Positions 18,220 to 27,138 are shown, numbered from the stretch's first letter. The stretch is 64,000 nt of DNA from Myxococcales bacterium (GCA_025355005.1 JANXLV010000350.1:1-64000), one strand, 5' to 3'. A program made the numbers and translations. Notes: generated by a model from the sequence alone, not told the origin.

Positions 18220-20285
18220 CCGTTCCCTCGACTGTCCTTCGTGACCTGGTGCTCTTCCTCGGACGTCCGAGGAGCCGAAAAGTTCTCGTGGCGCCTGAGC
18301 CCGGCGCCTTCCGCCAGCGCCCATGCCGGCTCGCCGCCGATCAGCACGAGGACCGCATCCACCTCGACGATGTCCGCCGTGTGGGCACCCACCCGTACGA
18401 GATGAACCAGCCCCGGCTCGACCTTCCGCACGAACGTGTTGAGGCGCAGGTCGAGCAGGCCGCGGGTCGATAGGTGGCGGACCTCGTCCACGTTGCGCTT
18501 CCTGCCGCGCGAGAAGTCCTCGCCGCGATGGACAAGCGTGACCTTGGTGTCTGGCTGCTTCGCGAGCGCGACCGCCGCCTCCATCGCGCTGTCGCCGAGC
18601 CCGACGACGATGACACGCTTGCCCTCGAAGGAGCGCGCATCCGAGAGGAAGCGGTGAACGTGCGGCGCCGCGTCCGGAACAATCTCCGCCTCGAACGGTC
18701 GCGGAGAGCCGTACTTGCCCGTCGCGAGAACGACGGCACGGGCGCGCACGACCTGGTCCTCTTCGGTGCCGTCCGGCGCTCCGGCGGGCGCCTGCCTGGA
18801 GGTCACGCGGAACGCATCGCCATCCTTCACGATCGAGAGGACCCGCGTGCGCGTCTGGACCTTGAGCCCGTGCTTGCGGACGATCCGCTCCCACGCGCGC
18901 ACGAGCTCTTCCTTCTTCGCGCTCTGGAACTCCAGCGGCCCCTCCACGGGCATCGTGAGCGGAGCGTCGAACACCAGCTTGTCTCGCGGGAAGGCGCGGA
19001 TGCTGGCCGCGAGGTCTCCTTGCTCGTACAGACGAACGGTGAGCTTCGCGTCCTTTGCGGAGAGCGCAGCGGACAGGCCCGCGGGCCCCGCACCGACGAT
19101 CACCACGTCCACGTCGGCCGCTCGCGCGAGCTCCTTCTTGCGCTCACGAATGCGCTCGATCACGCGGGCGCCCTGCGCGATCGCGTTCTTGATGAGCGGC
19201 AAGCCGGTGAGGTCGCCGGCGACGAAAAGCCCGCGCGCATCCAGGCTCTCGCCGTGCTCGTCGATACGAAGCGCGCCCTCCTGCGCCTCGCCTTCGTGAA
19301 TGACGATCGAGCCGTTCGGACAGGCGGGCTCGCAGAGGACCACTCCCGTGCAATCCTTGGGACGCGCCACGACGGCGACGTACTGCTTGATCTCCAGCAC
19401 GTCGAACGGACACGCGTCCACGCATGCGTAGCAGCCCAGACACGTGACGGGGTTCACCACGGGCAAGCGCTTCACCGGCGCCGCGAACGTGGGCGCTTTC
19501 GACGCGGCGACCACGCGGCGACGTCCCCTGCGCGATACGAGCACGTACGCCAGAGCGCCGGCGAGCACGGAGGCGAGCGAGAACGGCAGCACGGTGCCCT
19601 CGTAACCGCCGCGCGCGCTCCCCCTCGGCAGGCCGGTCTTCATGGCGCGCCCTGCGGCCTCCCATGCGACGTAGCGAGTCTCGCCATGCTGCGCCTTGCA
19701 TACTCCGGAGGCGCCGCGCGGCGACAGCGGGGTCTCGTGCTCATCCCAGCAACGCGAGAAGCCGGAAGCGTCGCGACAGCGCGCGATCGGATCGCTCGTG
19801 TTCTTGCCGTCGTGACAGCCCGCGCAGCGCTCCGTGCGGACAAGCGGGACGATCGTGCCCTTCGGCGGCGAAGGCCCCGTGTCGATCTCCGACACGGCAT
19901 CCGCATGGAAGACCTTCGCGTGGCCGTCCCCCGCGAACGACACGCCATACGCTTCTCCGTGCGCCGGGTGGCAGGTCGCGCAGCGCAGCACGCCCTTCTC
20001 CATCAGCGTGCGGTGGGCCTTGCGCGTGGACAGGTGCTGGCCGGGGTCGTGACAGCCACCGCACGTGGCGGGACCATCCGAGGTCGTGTGGCACGACGCG
20101 CAAGCGACCTTGGCGCGCTGATGAGGCAGCGCGAGCGGCCCCACGGATCTCGCGCCGGTGGAGCCGAGAGCAGCGAGCGCGCCTCCCGCAGACAGCGCGG
20201 TGGTGACGAGCAGCGCGGACAGCAACGCACGCTGTCGCCACACGTCACCGCTGCGAGCACCGGTCCGCTTCCCCTGCGTGCTCAA
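18216..20285 (-). CDS. Multiheme cytochrome c-ferredoxin-FAD oxidoreductase fusion protein
   Basis: 689 residues from a TTG at 20285 that overlaps the previous stop. Order of parts: membrane segment (about 20-40); a periplasmic stretch with four CxxCH heme sites at Cys62, Cys75, Cys102 and Cys154; a second membrane segment (about 233-252); a cytoplasmic ferredoxin domain with Cys282, Cys285, Cys288, Cys292 then Cys312, Cys318, Cys322; and a flavoprotein domain with VVIVGAGPAGLSAA and a second nucleotide-binding motif VIVVGLGDSAMEAA. The second cluster lacks one cysteine (Val315 in CTGVVLC). An AGDLTGLPLIKNAIAQG motif, usually found late in thioredoxin reductase-like proteins, lies before the FAD motif. 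It could pass electrons between NAD(P)H and periplasmic hemes. Confidence 0.88.
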   Translation of the reverse strand: MSTQGKRTGARSGDVWRQRALLSALLVTTALSAGGALAALGSTGARSVGPLALPHQRAKVACASCHTTSDGPATCGGCHDPGQHLSTRKAHRTLMEKGVLRCATCHPAHGEAYGVSFAGDGHAKVFHADAVSEIDTGPSPPKGTIVPLVRTERCAGCHDGKNTSDPIARCRDASGFSRCWDEHETPLSPRGASGVCKAQHGETRYVAWEAAGRAMKTGLPRGSARGGYEGTVLPFSLASVLAGALAYVLVSRRGRRRVVAASKAPTFAAPVKRLPVVNPVTCLGCYACVDACPFDVLEIKQYVAVVARPKDCTGVVLCEPACPNGSIVIHEGEAQEGALRIDEHGESLDARGLFVAGDLTGLPLIKNAIAQGARVIERIRERKKELARAADVDVVIVGAGPAGLSAALSAKDAKLTVRLYEQGDLAASIRAFPRDKLVFDAPLTMPVEGPLEFQSAKKEELVRAWERIVRKHGLKVQTRTRVLSIVKDGDAFRVTSRQAPAGAPDGTEEDQVVRARAVVLATGKYGSPRPFEAEIVPDAAPHVHRFLSDARSFEGKRVIVVGLGDSAMEAAVALAKQPDTKVTLVHRGEDFSRGRKRNVDEVRHLSTRGLLDLRLNTFVRKVEPGLVHLVRVGAHTADIVEVDAVLVLIGGEPAWALAEGAGLRRHENFSAPRTSEEEHQVTKDSRGNG

Positions 20286-22393
20286 CGCAGCACCTCGACG
20301 ACGTGCGCGGCGGAGAGGCCCAGCGCCGCGGCCACGGCGAGCACGTGGAGCACGACCACACCGGAGAGCACACGCGCAAGTGTGACCTTCGCACGATGCG
20401 CGCGGCGCTGCACGACGACCGCAGCCACCTCCGCCACCTCTGCCTGCTTGTCGCGACCGCGTCCCTCGAGCAACGCGTCGATCGACGTCGTGAGGCGCGT
20501 TCGCTCCTGACGCTGGGTCCGACCCGACAGCGCGAACGACATCGGGCCGACGAGCCGTCGATCGTACGGCCCGAGCACGCGCTCGAACACGGCCTTCGTG
20601 AGCTCCGACTTTCCGGACAGCGCGGAGAGCAGCGACACGCCGAGCCCGCGCCACTCCTCGGGCCCGCGGTCGTCGCCCGTGGATGATGCCTCGGCGCGCG
20701 TCATGGCCCGTGGGAGCACGCGCCCGAGGGCGAACGCGAGCAGGCCCGACGCGCCCGCAACGAGTGCGAGCATCAGCGCGATGCCGCCGGGGTTCCCCCG
20801 CACGTGACCGTGCGAGTGGGCGAGCAGGAGGCCCGGCGTTAGCGCTCCCGTGAACGCGTGGACCAGGTACCCGCGGGAGGGCGCGAGAAGCGAGTCCTTC
20901 GCGACATAGCGGAAGAGCAGCCGCTTCTGTAACATGTATAATACAGACATCAGCAGCGCGACCAGCGCGACGACGCCCGAGGCGCGAAACGGCGGATGGA
21001 CGAGCGTGGCGCCCATGGAAGCGGCGAGCGTCGCAGCGATCGCGAGCGTGGGAATGCGCGGCGCAGCAGGCAGCGCCGTACGATCCTTTCCACCACCGAG
21101 CTCTGGCAGGACGCGCGCTGGCTCCACGCGTGCGATGGCCGTGACCGGGCACGCGACCACGCAGGCGGGGCCGTGCGCGCGTCCCTCGCAGAGATCACAC
21201 TTCACGGCGAGATCGGCGCCCGCGAGGCCGGCCGGGGCAGGCGCGTCCTTCGCGCGCGGCGCCATGGAGATGTTGTCCCACGGGCACGCCTTCTCGCAGG
21301 CGCCGCAGCCCGTGCAGAGCTCCGCGCGAATCACGACCTCGAGCGCGTCATTCCGTCCGATCGCACCCGTGGGACACGGCGGCATGCACGCGGGGTTCTT
21401 GCAGTGCTGACAGCTCGTGGGCACGAGCAGCGTGGCGCCGAGCGACGGGACCTCGAACTTGTCACCGCCGCGATAGAGGCGCGACACGCCGTCCTCGTGA
21501 ACGCCGGCGCACGCGCTCGAGCACTGACCACAGCGGAGACAGCTGTCGCCATCGATCACGAGCATGGAGCCCGCCGCCTCGAACCGATGCCGATCACGGA
21601 AGAGATGCGCCGTGGGAAGCAGCTGCGGCAGACGCGTCAGATGCGCCGTCTTGCCCGCGCTCCATTGCACGACCTTGGCTGGCACGGCCACCACGCGCGA
21701 TGGGCCCGTGGCGAGGACGCTGGACTGCCGAGGTCGCTTGCCCGACGCCTCCGAGTCGCCAACGGCGTCCCCGCGCGATACGTAGCCGAGGACCCGCGGC
21801 CTGCCGACGTCGTCCACCGTCTGCGTCAGCGTGCCGGACGCCACGAGAAAGAGCTCGTCCGCGGGATCGCCCTCGCGATAGAGGTACTCGTTCTTCTCCA
21901 GCGTGCGGACGGACGACGCGTCCAGCACCTTGCCGCGCTCGATCTCGGAGAGGTCGGCGAAGATCGCGCTCGCCGAGATGACGTCGGAAGAGAGCGCGCG
22001 CTCCACCGAGCGCCGGATGCGTGCCTCGTGCTCCTCCGCCCCTGCGCGTGACAGCGCGCGACGCACGAGGTGCGCCGGCATGGCCACCGCCGCGCTCTTC
22101 CCGCGAGAGCGCGCGAGCGTCTGCCGCGCCGCGAACGGAAGGATCGCCTCCTCACCGAACGCGTCACCTGGGAGCGCATCGCGCACGTGCCGCTCCTTGC
22201 CATCCTTCTTGCTCGGGACGTAGAGCGCGATGGCGCCCTCGGTACAGACGAAGACCTGGTCCCCGCTCTCACCCGCGGCGAACGCGAGCTGTCCGTCCTT
22301 CAGCGTGACCTCGCGGGATGCTGCGACGAGCTCCTTCTTCCCGCGCTCGTCGACGTCCGCGAGCAGGCTCGAAGAGAATGGGTCACGGGCCAT
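20282..22393 (-). CDS. Two CNB-like domains fused to a four-cluster Fe-S protein and a membrane domain
   Basis: 703 residues. Two cyclic-nucleotide-binding-fold domains (about 10-115 and 145-250; GESGDQVFVCTEGAIALYV and REGDPADELFLVASGTL). Then a DmsB/NrfC-like iron-sulfur part with four cysteine groups: 285/288/291/295, 328/331/336/340, 360/363/366/370 and 399/402/411/415. The C-terminal 260 residues hold about five hydrophobic segments with buried histidines (LVHAFTG, LLAHSHGHVRG, VVLHVLAV) that could bind heme b. Neither CNB domain shows the classic FGE...R phosphate-binding cassette intact (FGEEAILPFAARQTLA in the first is the closest), so ligand binding is uncertain. It overlaps the cytochrome-pseudokinase gene by 11 bases. 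Confidence 0.88.
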   Translation of the reverse strand: MARDPFSSSLLADVDERGKKELVAASREVTLKDGQLAFAAGESGDQVFVCTEGAIALYVPSKKDGKERHVRDALPGDAFGEEAILPFAARQTLARSRGKSAAVAMPAHLVRRALSRAGAEEHEARIRRSVERALSSDVISASAIFADLSEIERGKVLDASSVRTLEKNEYLYREGDPADELFLVASGTLTQTVDDVGRPRVLGYVSRGDAVGDSEASGKRPRQSSVLATGPSRVVAVPAKVVQWSAGKTAHLTRLPQLLPTAHLFRDRHRFEAAGSMLVIDGDSCLRCGQCSSACAGVHEDGVSRLYRGGDKFEVPSLGATLLVPTSCQHCKNPACMPPCPTGAIGRNDALEVVIRAELCTGCGACEKACPWDNISMAPRAKDAPAPAGLAGADLAVKCDLCEGRAHGPACVVACPVTAIARVEPARVLPELGGGKDRTALPAAPRIPTLAIAATLAASMGATLVHPPFRASGVVALVALLMSVLYMLQKRLLFRYVAKDSLLAPSRGYLVHAFTGALTPGLLLAHSHGHVRGNPGGIALMLALVAGASGLLAFALGRVLPRAMTRAEASSTGDDRGPEEWRGLGVSLLSALSGKSELTKAVFERVLGPYDRRLVGPMSFALSGRTQRQERTRLTTSIDALLEGRGRDKQAEVAEVAAVVVQRRAHRAKVTLARVLSGVVVLHVLAVAAALGLSAAHVVEVLR

Positions 22394-25313
22394 GCGTCAC
22401 GACCTCGGCGACGTCCAGGATGCGCAGGCGTGCGAGGTGAGCGGGGGTGACCTGCGCGCCGCTCGGACGCTCACCGCGCGACGCCCTCCGCGCCTCGTAG
22501 TCGGCGAAGGCGCGCAGGAGATACGGCGGGAACGCGCGGAACCGCAGGCGCGCGGTCACGGTGAACGGTGCCTTACGCCCCTCGGTAGGGAGCTCGTACA
22601 CCCAGCGCTGCTTCACGTTCGGCGCGGCGGAGCGCGTGTCGATGATCGCGTCGGGCGCCTTCGCGATCCCGCGATCGGCATCGAGCGCGCCGATGGGAAA
22701 GAATGTCTCGAAGAGCGCGTTGTCGCCGGACAGGTTGCTGCGGCACTCGCCCGTGTCCAGATCGTAGTCACCGTCGTCGAAGCGATCCGCGCGCGTGCGC
22801 CCCTGCTCGCCCGTGGGCTGGCACGCGCCGTTCTGGTCGATCAGGCCGATGCAGCGAACGCAGCGCAAGAAGCCATTTTGCAGGTTGATGAGGCCGCGTC
22901 CATGCCGTTCGTCAGGTCCGTTCGGCTTCCATGCGGGGACGTCCGGACCATCCGCCACGTCGGCGCCGAAGAGCCCGAGGGGCCTGCCCTTCCCGTCCGT
23001 CACGGTGTCGTCGGTGCGGATGCGGAGGAAGCGTTTGTCCGCGAGGTCTTCGTCTGCCTTGCCGATCTTGCCCACCTCGTACAGCAAGCGACCGTCCGCA
23101 TCCTTCACCGTGAGCTCGACCCAGATCTCGCGCTCCTGGCTGAAGCCAGCGGGGACGCGGTGACCGGCGCCGGTGTTCGTTATCGACACTGGCACCCGAA
23201 GTGTTCCGCCGAGTGACTGTGGCGTGCCCACGTCGAACGTGAGCGCGCGCGCGACGAGCATGGTCTGGCGCATCGCGAGGCCGAGGGGCACGCCCTCCGA
23301 ATCGAGCGCCGACAGATCCTCGGAGAGGCCGCGTGGGTCGATGGCGAGCGGCACCTCCACGCTCGTGAAGTCGTGAGACACGTGCTTTCCGCGCCCCAGA
23401 TCTCCCGGCCTCCGCGCCTCTACCCTGGTTCCGCCGGGACATCCCTTGCCGCCCGGACTGGATGCATCCTGCACACATATTCCAGGGAATGTGGACATGT
23501 GGCAGTCCTGGCATGTGGACTGCGGGCGTCCGGCGCGCGCCTCGTCCGCTGCCCACGCGCGCCACTCCGAGTAGCCATTGCGCAGTCGCTTGAAGTGTTC
23601 GCCGCGGTCGCGCGCGCCGATGATGTCGGTGCCGAAGAGCCGCACGTCGTGGCAACTTCCGCAGAACTCGCTCGAGCGCAGATACGCCTTCTCCGAAGAG
23701 CTCGGGAGCTTGTGCACGCGCGCGCCGTTCGTCGCGAGCGCCGTTCCGAAGAACGACGTGGCGTCGAGCGCGTAACCGCTGTTGCCGATGCCCAGTCGGC
23801 CCGTGGCGTCCTCTGGGCGCGCGGCGAACACGGTTCCTGTCTGGAACGAGGTCCACGTGGGGTTGCCCTGGTAGGATTGGCCCTGGTGCACCGGGCCGAT
23901 CGTGGTGTGGCAGGAGATGCAAGAGATGCCCTCCATGGAACTGGCAGAGGCGAGATCCTTCACGGGCGCGCGGCTGCCTTCGCTGCTGCGGCCTGACCCG
24001 TTCGACGACCCGCCCGACGACCACGGCGGCATCGACGCGGCGAGGTTCTCGCCTGGAAGGTGGCAGTTCACACACCAGTGCTCGCCGCCCGCTCCCGTGA
24101 TCGTGGTGCCGCGATTGCGATCGAAGCATGCGTCCGTGCCGCGCCTGCGCAAGATGCCGGCGCCGTTGGGGCACTCGGAGGAGCGGCCCACCTCTTCTTC
24201 CACCACGCTCTCGAGCGCACCAAAGAGCGGGCTCGTCGCCGCGCGCGACATCACGCTCCGGCGCCACTCCGACACCTCGCGCGCGTGACACGCCACGCAG
24301 GAGTCGGCCTGCGATCGCGCAAGCGTCATGGGGCGCTCGACGGGCGCCTTCGCCGAAGAAGAGCCCGCGGGACTCGCCGCGCCGTAGGTGCCCTGCGACA
24401 CGGCCGCCACCGCAGCGACGACCGCGAGGGCCACGAACGCAAGAGCCGCGCTCATGCGCAGCCACGTACCGCGCGTCGGCGGTGCGGCCGCCCCATCCAC
24501 CGCGCTCGCGATCGCAGCGTTCGGCCTTGCGCGCTTCACCACGACCTTCGCCGCCGTCGTGGCGGACAGCTCGCGGACGATCTCGTCGGCGGAGCGCGGG
24601 CGCTTCTCCGCATCGGGCGACAGCATGCGGAGCAAGAATGCATGGAGGCCCGGCGGCAGCTCACGCGCCACGTCCTGCGGCAACGGTACGATCTCCGAAC
24701 GGCCCGCCGCGAACGCCGCGCGCGCACCGTCACCGCGGAACGGCGGAGCCCCCGAGAGCAAACGGTAGAGGATCAGGCCGAGCACATAGCGATTGGCAGC
24801 CGAGTCCCACGGCGCGCCGTCGAGCTGCTCCGGTGGCGTGTACGTCGGTGATGGGCCGCTCCCTCGCGCAGCGCCATCCGTCGGCTCACCGGAGAGCACG
24901 GCCAGATAGTCACGAGCCGCAATGAACGCTCCACCCGCATCGATGAGGCGCACGTCTTCGGGAGACAGCGGGCCCGTGAACACGTGCGCGCGTTCGCACC
25001 GCAACAGATCCTCCGCCACGCCGAGCGCCACGTTGCGCGCATCCGCGAACGACAGACGCTCGTTCTTGCGCAGCTCCGCGAGGCTCTTCGCCGAAGGCGC
25101 GCGCAAGAGCCATGCTCCGTCGTCCCCTTGACCGGCGTCCACGAAGCCGAGGCCCAGCGCGCGCAGACGCTCCGCCAGCGCTGGCTCCAGCACGAACCAT
25201 GCAGTGCCGCCTTTGGCGCGCGCGGTCTCGAAGCGCCCGGCCTTCGTGCGCTCCCCGAGGAGCTTCGGTGGAGGCGCCCGACGGATGTCACGGAGAGTGA
25301 CGGGGAGCGCCAC
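22383..25313 (-). CDS. Pseudokinase fused to a periplasmic multiheme cytochrome c
   Basis: 976 residues from the GTG at 25313, with AGGA upstream. Residues 1-250 follow the protein-kinase fold: YTPPEQLDG for the APE region, then YVLGLILYRLLSGAPPF and EKRPRSADEIV. The catalytic HRD is lost (HVFTGPLSPEDVRL) and DFG reads DAG, so it is a pseudokinase. One membrane segment (about 285-305) precedes a large domain with five CxxCH sites at Cys339, Cys414, Cys465, Cys551 and Cys601, resembling cytochrome c554-type proteins. A beta-rich C-terminal part follows (about 650-930), with an additional near-motif CVRCI that lacks the His. The layout puts the kinase fold inside and the hemes outside the membrane. 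The following gene starts inside its 3' end. Confidence 0.88.
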   Translation of the reverse strand: MALPVTLRDIRRAPPPKLLGERTKAGRFETARAKGGTAWFVLEPALAERLRALGLGFVDAGQGDDGAWLLRAPSAKSLAELRKNERLSFADARNVALGVAEDLLRCERAHVFTGPLSPEDVRLIDAGGAFIAARDYLAVLSGEPTDGAARGSGPSPTYTPPEQLDGAPWDSAANRYVLGLILYRLLSGAPPFRGDGARAAFAAGRSEIVPLPQDVARELPPGLHAFLLRMLSPDAEKRPRSADEIVRELSATTAAKVVVKRARPNAAIASAVDGAAAPPTRGTWLRMSAALAFVALAVVAAVAAVSQGTYGAASPAGSSSAKAPVERPMTLARSQADSCVACHAREVSEWRRSVMSRAATSPLFGALESVVEEEVGRSSECPNGAGILRRRGTDACFDRNRGTTITGAGGEHWCVNCHLPGENLAASMPPWSSGGSSNGSGRSSEGSRAPVKDLASASSMEGISCISCHTTIGPVHQGQSYQGNPTWTSFQTGTVFAARPEDATGRLGIGNSGYALDATSFFGTALATNGARVHKLPSSSEKAYLRSSEFCGSCHDVRLFGTDIIGARDRGEHFKRLRNGYSEWRAWAADEARAGRPQSTCQDCHMSTFPGICVQDASSPGGKGCPGGTRVEARRPGDLGRGKHVSHDFTSVEVPLAIDPRGLSEDLSALDSEGVPLGLAMRQTMLVARALTFDVGTPQSLGGTLRVPVSITNTGAGHRVPAGFSQEREIWVELTVKDADGRLLYEVGKIGKADEDLADKRFLRIRTDDTVTDGKGRPLGLFGADVADGPDVPAWKPNGPDERHGRGLINLQNGFLRCVRCIGLIDQNGACQPTGEQGRTRADRFDDGDYDLDTGECRSNLSGDNALFETFFPIGALDADRGIAKAPDAIIDTRSAAPNVKQRWVYELPTEGRKAPFTVTARLRFRAFPPYLLRAFADYEARRASRGERPSGAQVTPAHLARLRILDVAEVVTHGP

Positions 25314-25319
25314 TCTGTC

Positions 25320-26528
25320 CTATCGGGTCGACGCGCTCGTGGTCACGACGTCGCGGGGCGCCTGCGACGAGGCCAGCTTCGTGCGCACGAGATACGTCGA
25401 CAGGAACGCGGCCAGCGAGAGCGCAACGATGGCGCTGATCGCGAGCCAGCCTGGGAGCTCCTTCGCGCCCGTCTTCTTCTCCAGAAGCGCGACGGTGTCG
25501 TTGCGCGGCGCGTCCTCCGTCTTCTTCGTTGCCGTCTCGCCCGCGGTGTCGCTCCCGCTCTTGCCCCCGGACTTGCTGTCGTTCTGGGAAGACGCCTTCG
25601 ACGGCTCGGTCTTGACGAGTGGATCGGTGCGCTGGGGCGACGCGGGCGCCGTGACCGCGCGCGGTGCGGTGGTACCAAGGAGCGCGCCCGCGCTGCAGAA
25701 CGGCGAGAGGCGCTCTGACACAACGCGCGCGGAGCCAGGCCGCTTCTCGGGATCTTTCTCGAGCAGCGAGAAGAGCAGCTCCTCCACGCCGCGCGGCAGC
25801 CCGCGCCGTACGTCGGCGTCGAGCGGCGGCGGTGTCGCCGTGCACTGGAGGTTCAAAAGCTCCCGCGGCGAGGTGGAGCGGAACGGTGGAACGCCCGCGA
25901 TCATCTCGTAGAACATCAAGCCGAGCGCGTAGAGATCACTGCGGGCGTCGATGCTGCGGGCGTCGATCTGCTCCGGGCTCATGTACGCGAGCGTGCCGAT
26001 GCTCTGCGTGTTGGTCGCGTTCGCGGCCTCCAGTACCTTGGCGACGCCGAAGTCCATCACCTTCAAACCTTGTGCGGGACCGTTCTCGTCCTCGCCTTCT
26101 TTGACCACGAGCATCACGTTCTCGGGCTTGAGATCGCGATGAACGATCGTCGGCGTCTGCTCGTGGGCCACGGACAACGCATCCGCGATGCGTACCACGT
26201 AGTCGCAGGCCTCGGACCACGGGATGGCTCCAGCGCGACCCAGCTCCTGACGCAGCGTGCGCCCGCGCAGGTACTCGAGGACGAGGACCAGCTGCCCGTC
26301 CACCTCCATCGACGCCAGGCTCCGAACGAGCGATGGGTGCTCGAGATGCGCGAGGATCTGCATCTCCGAGAGGAACATCTTCCGTCCCTCCTCGCTTCGC
26401 ATCAGCTCCGAGCGCATCACCTTGAGCGCGACCCGCCGGCCGCTCAGGCGCTCTTCCGCTTCGTAGACCTTGCCCATCCCGCCTTCGCCGATGAGCCGCT
26501 TGACGAGGTATTCTCCGATTCGATCCAT
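25320..26528 (-). CDS. Transmembrane Ser/Thr protein kinase
   Basis: 402 residues. The ATG at 26528 is preceded by GGAGGGG at ideal spacing. All kinase motifs are present: GEGGMGKVYEA (P-loop), Lys36 in VALKV, HRDLKPENV with Asp133, DFG at Asp160, and GTLAYMSPEQ. After the kinase domain (to about 265) comes a low-complexity linker of Ser, Lys and Asp, then one membrane segment (about 360-380) and a short tail. It is the active kinase of the locus. The pseudokinase-cytochrome gene starts 6 bases after its stop, so that protein, or the CNB-like protein after it, is a likely substrate or partner. Confidence 0.93.
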   Translation of the reverse strand: MDRIGEYLVKRLIGEGGMGKVYEAEERLSGRRVALKVMRSELMRSEEGRKMFLSEMQILAHLEHPSLVRSLASMEVDGQLVLVLEYLRGRTLRQELGRAGAIPWSEACDYVVRIADALSVAHEQTPTIVHRDLKPENVMLVVKEGEDENGPAQGLKVMDFGVAKVLEAANATNTQSIGTLAYMSPEQIDARSIDARSDLYALGLMFYEMIAGVPPFRSTSPRELLNLQCTATPPPLDADVRRGLPRGVEELLFSLLEKDPEKRPGSARVVSERLSPFCSAGALLGTTAPRAVTAPASPQRTDPLVKTEPSKASSQNDSKSGGKSGSDTAGETATKKTEDAPRNDTVALLEKKTGAKELPGWLAISAIVALSLAAFLSTYLVRTKLASSQAPRDVVTTSASTR

Positions 26529-26578
26529 CAAACCCCTCCGACGCACCAGTCACCGCCGCGATCTAACGGGCACCTCGA

Positions 26579-27091
26579 TTACTCGAACACCGTCGGCAGA
26601 TCCTTGCGCGCGTCACGGAGCATATCCTCCATTCCCATCGCGAGGGCGGTGGGCAGCTCGTTCTCCGCAAACAGCCCAACCTCCTGGATCTCCATGGAAT
26701 TTTTTGGAGGCTGGGCTGGCTCAGCGACTGTACATCTCACGACGATGGTGACCGCGTGGAAGCGCGGATCGCGGTCGGGCCGGGAGTAGACGCCGACCAC
26801 GCGCTCCACTTCCAGGCTCGTGACGCCCGCCTCCTCGAGCATCTCACGCTCGAGGCCGACGGCCAGTGTTTCACCCCACTCGAGGGTGCCGCCGGGCAAC
26901 GCCCACGTACCGGTATCGCCGCGGCGAATGAGGAGCCAGCGCCCATCACGCGTGCGCGCAGCGGCCGCGACGCCCACGACGGGTCGACGGAGAAGGTGAC
27001 GCGCAGCCTCGTGGAGGATCGTGATCGCGTTCTTGGAATGGAGGAGCGACGGCAATATGCGGGAAAACAAGGTGCTTGAGCGCGCTGACAT
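26579..27091 (-). CDS. NUDIX hydrolase
   Basis: 170 residues with a complete NUDIX box: GGTLEWGETLAVGLEREMLEEAGV fits GX5EX7REUXEEXGU. The approach strand ALPGG and a following VVGVYSRPDRDPRFHAV, a substrate-side motif, point to hydrolysis of a nucleoside diphosphate derivative; the substrate is not clear. The N-terminal 35 residues precede the fold and are Ser/Leu-rich; a later start at the ATG-less VVGVAA region is unlikely. It lies 50 bases upstream of the Ser/Thr kinase on the same strand and might belong to the same transcript. TAGGTT ends 9 bases upstream. Confidence 0.88.
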   Translation of the reverse strand: MSARSSTLFSRILPSLLHSKNAITILHEAARHLLRRPVVGVAAAARTRDGRWLLIRRGDTGTWALPGGTLEWGETLAVGLEREMLEEAGVTSLEVERVVGVYSRPDRDPRFHAVTIVVRCTVAEPAQPPKNSMEIQEVGLFAENELPTALAMGMEDMLRDARKDLPTVFE

Positions 27092-27100
27092 GCCGCCGCG

Positions 27101-27106
27101 AACCTA
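27101..27106 (-). promoter_or_regulatory. Candidate -10 element of the NUDIX gene
   Basis: TAGGTT on the minus strand, 9 bases before the ATG. It may drive the NUDIX gene and possibly the kinase-cytochrome genes behind it. Confidence 0.35.
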
Positions 27107-27138
27107 GCCGGAAACGGGCGGCGGAGGTATGGACGAAA

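Noticed and set aside
20930..20950. An AT-rich TGTATAATAC sequence that looks like a -10 element
   Set aside because: It is inside a membrane-segment coding region of the CNB-FeS gene (SVLYML) and is explained by codon needs.
18894..21152. Long open frames running through the kinase-cytochrome genes and past their starts (for example 20286-21152 in the frame of the flavoprotein gene)
   Set aside because: They are rich in Arg, Ala and Gly, lie over a gene with clear motifs, and come from GC-rich codon bias; the real start is the TTG overlapping the upstream stop.
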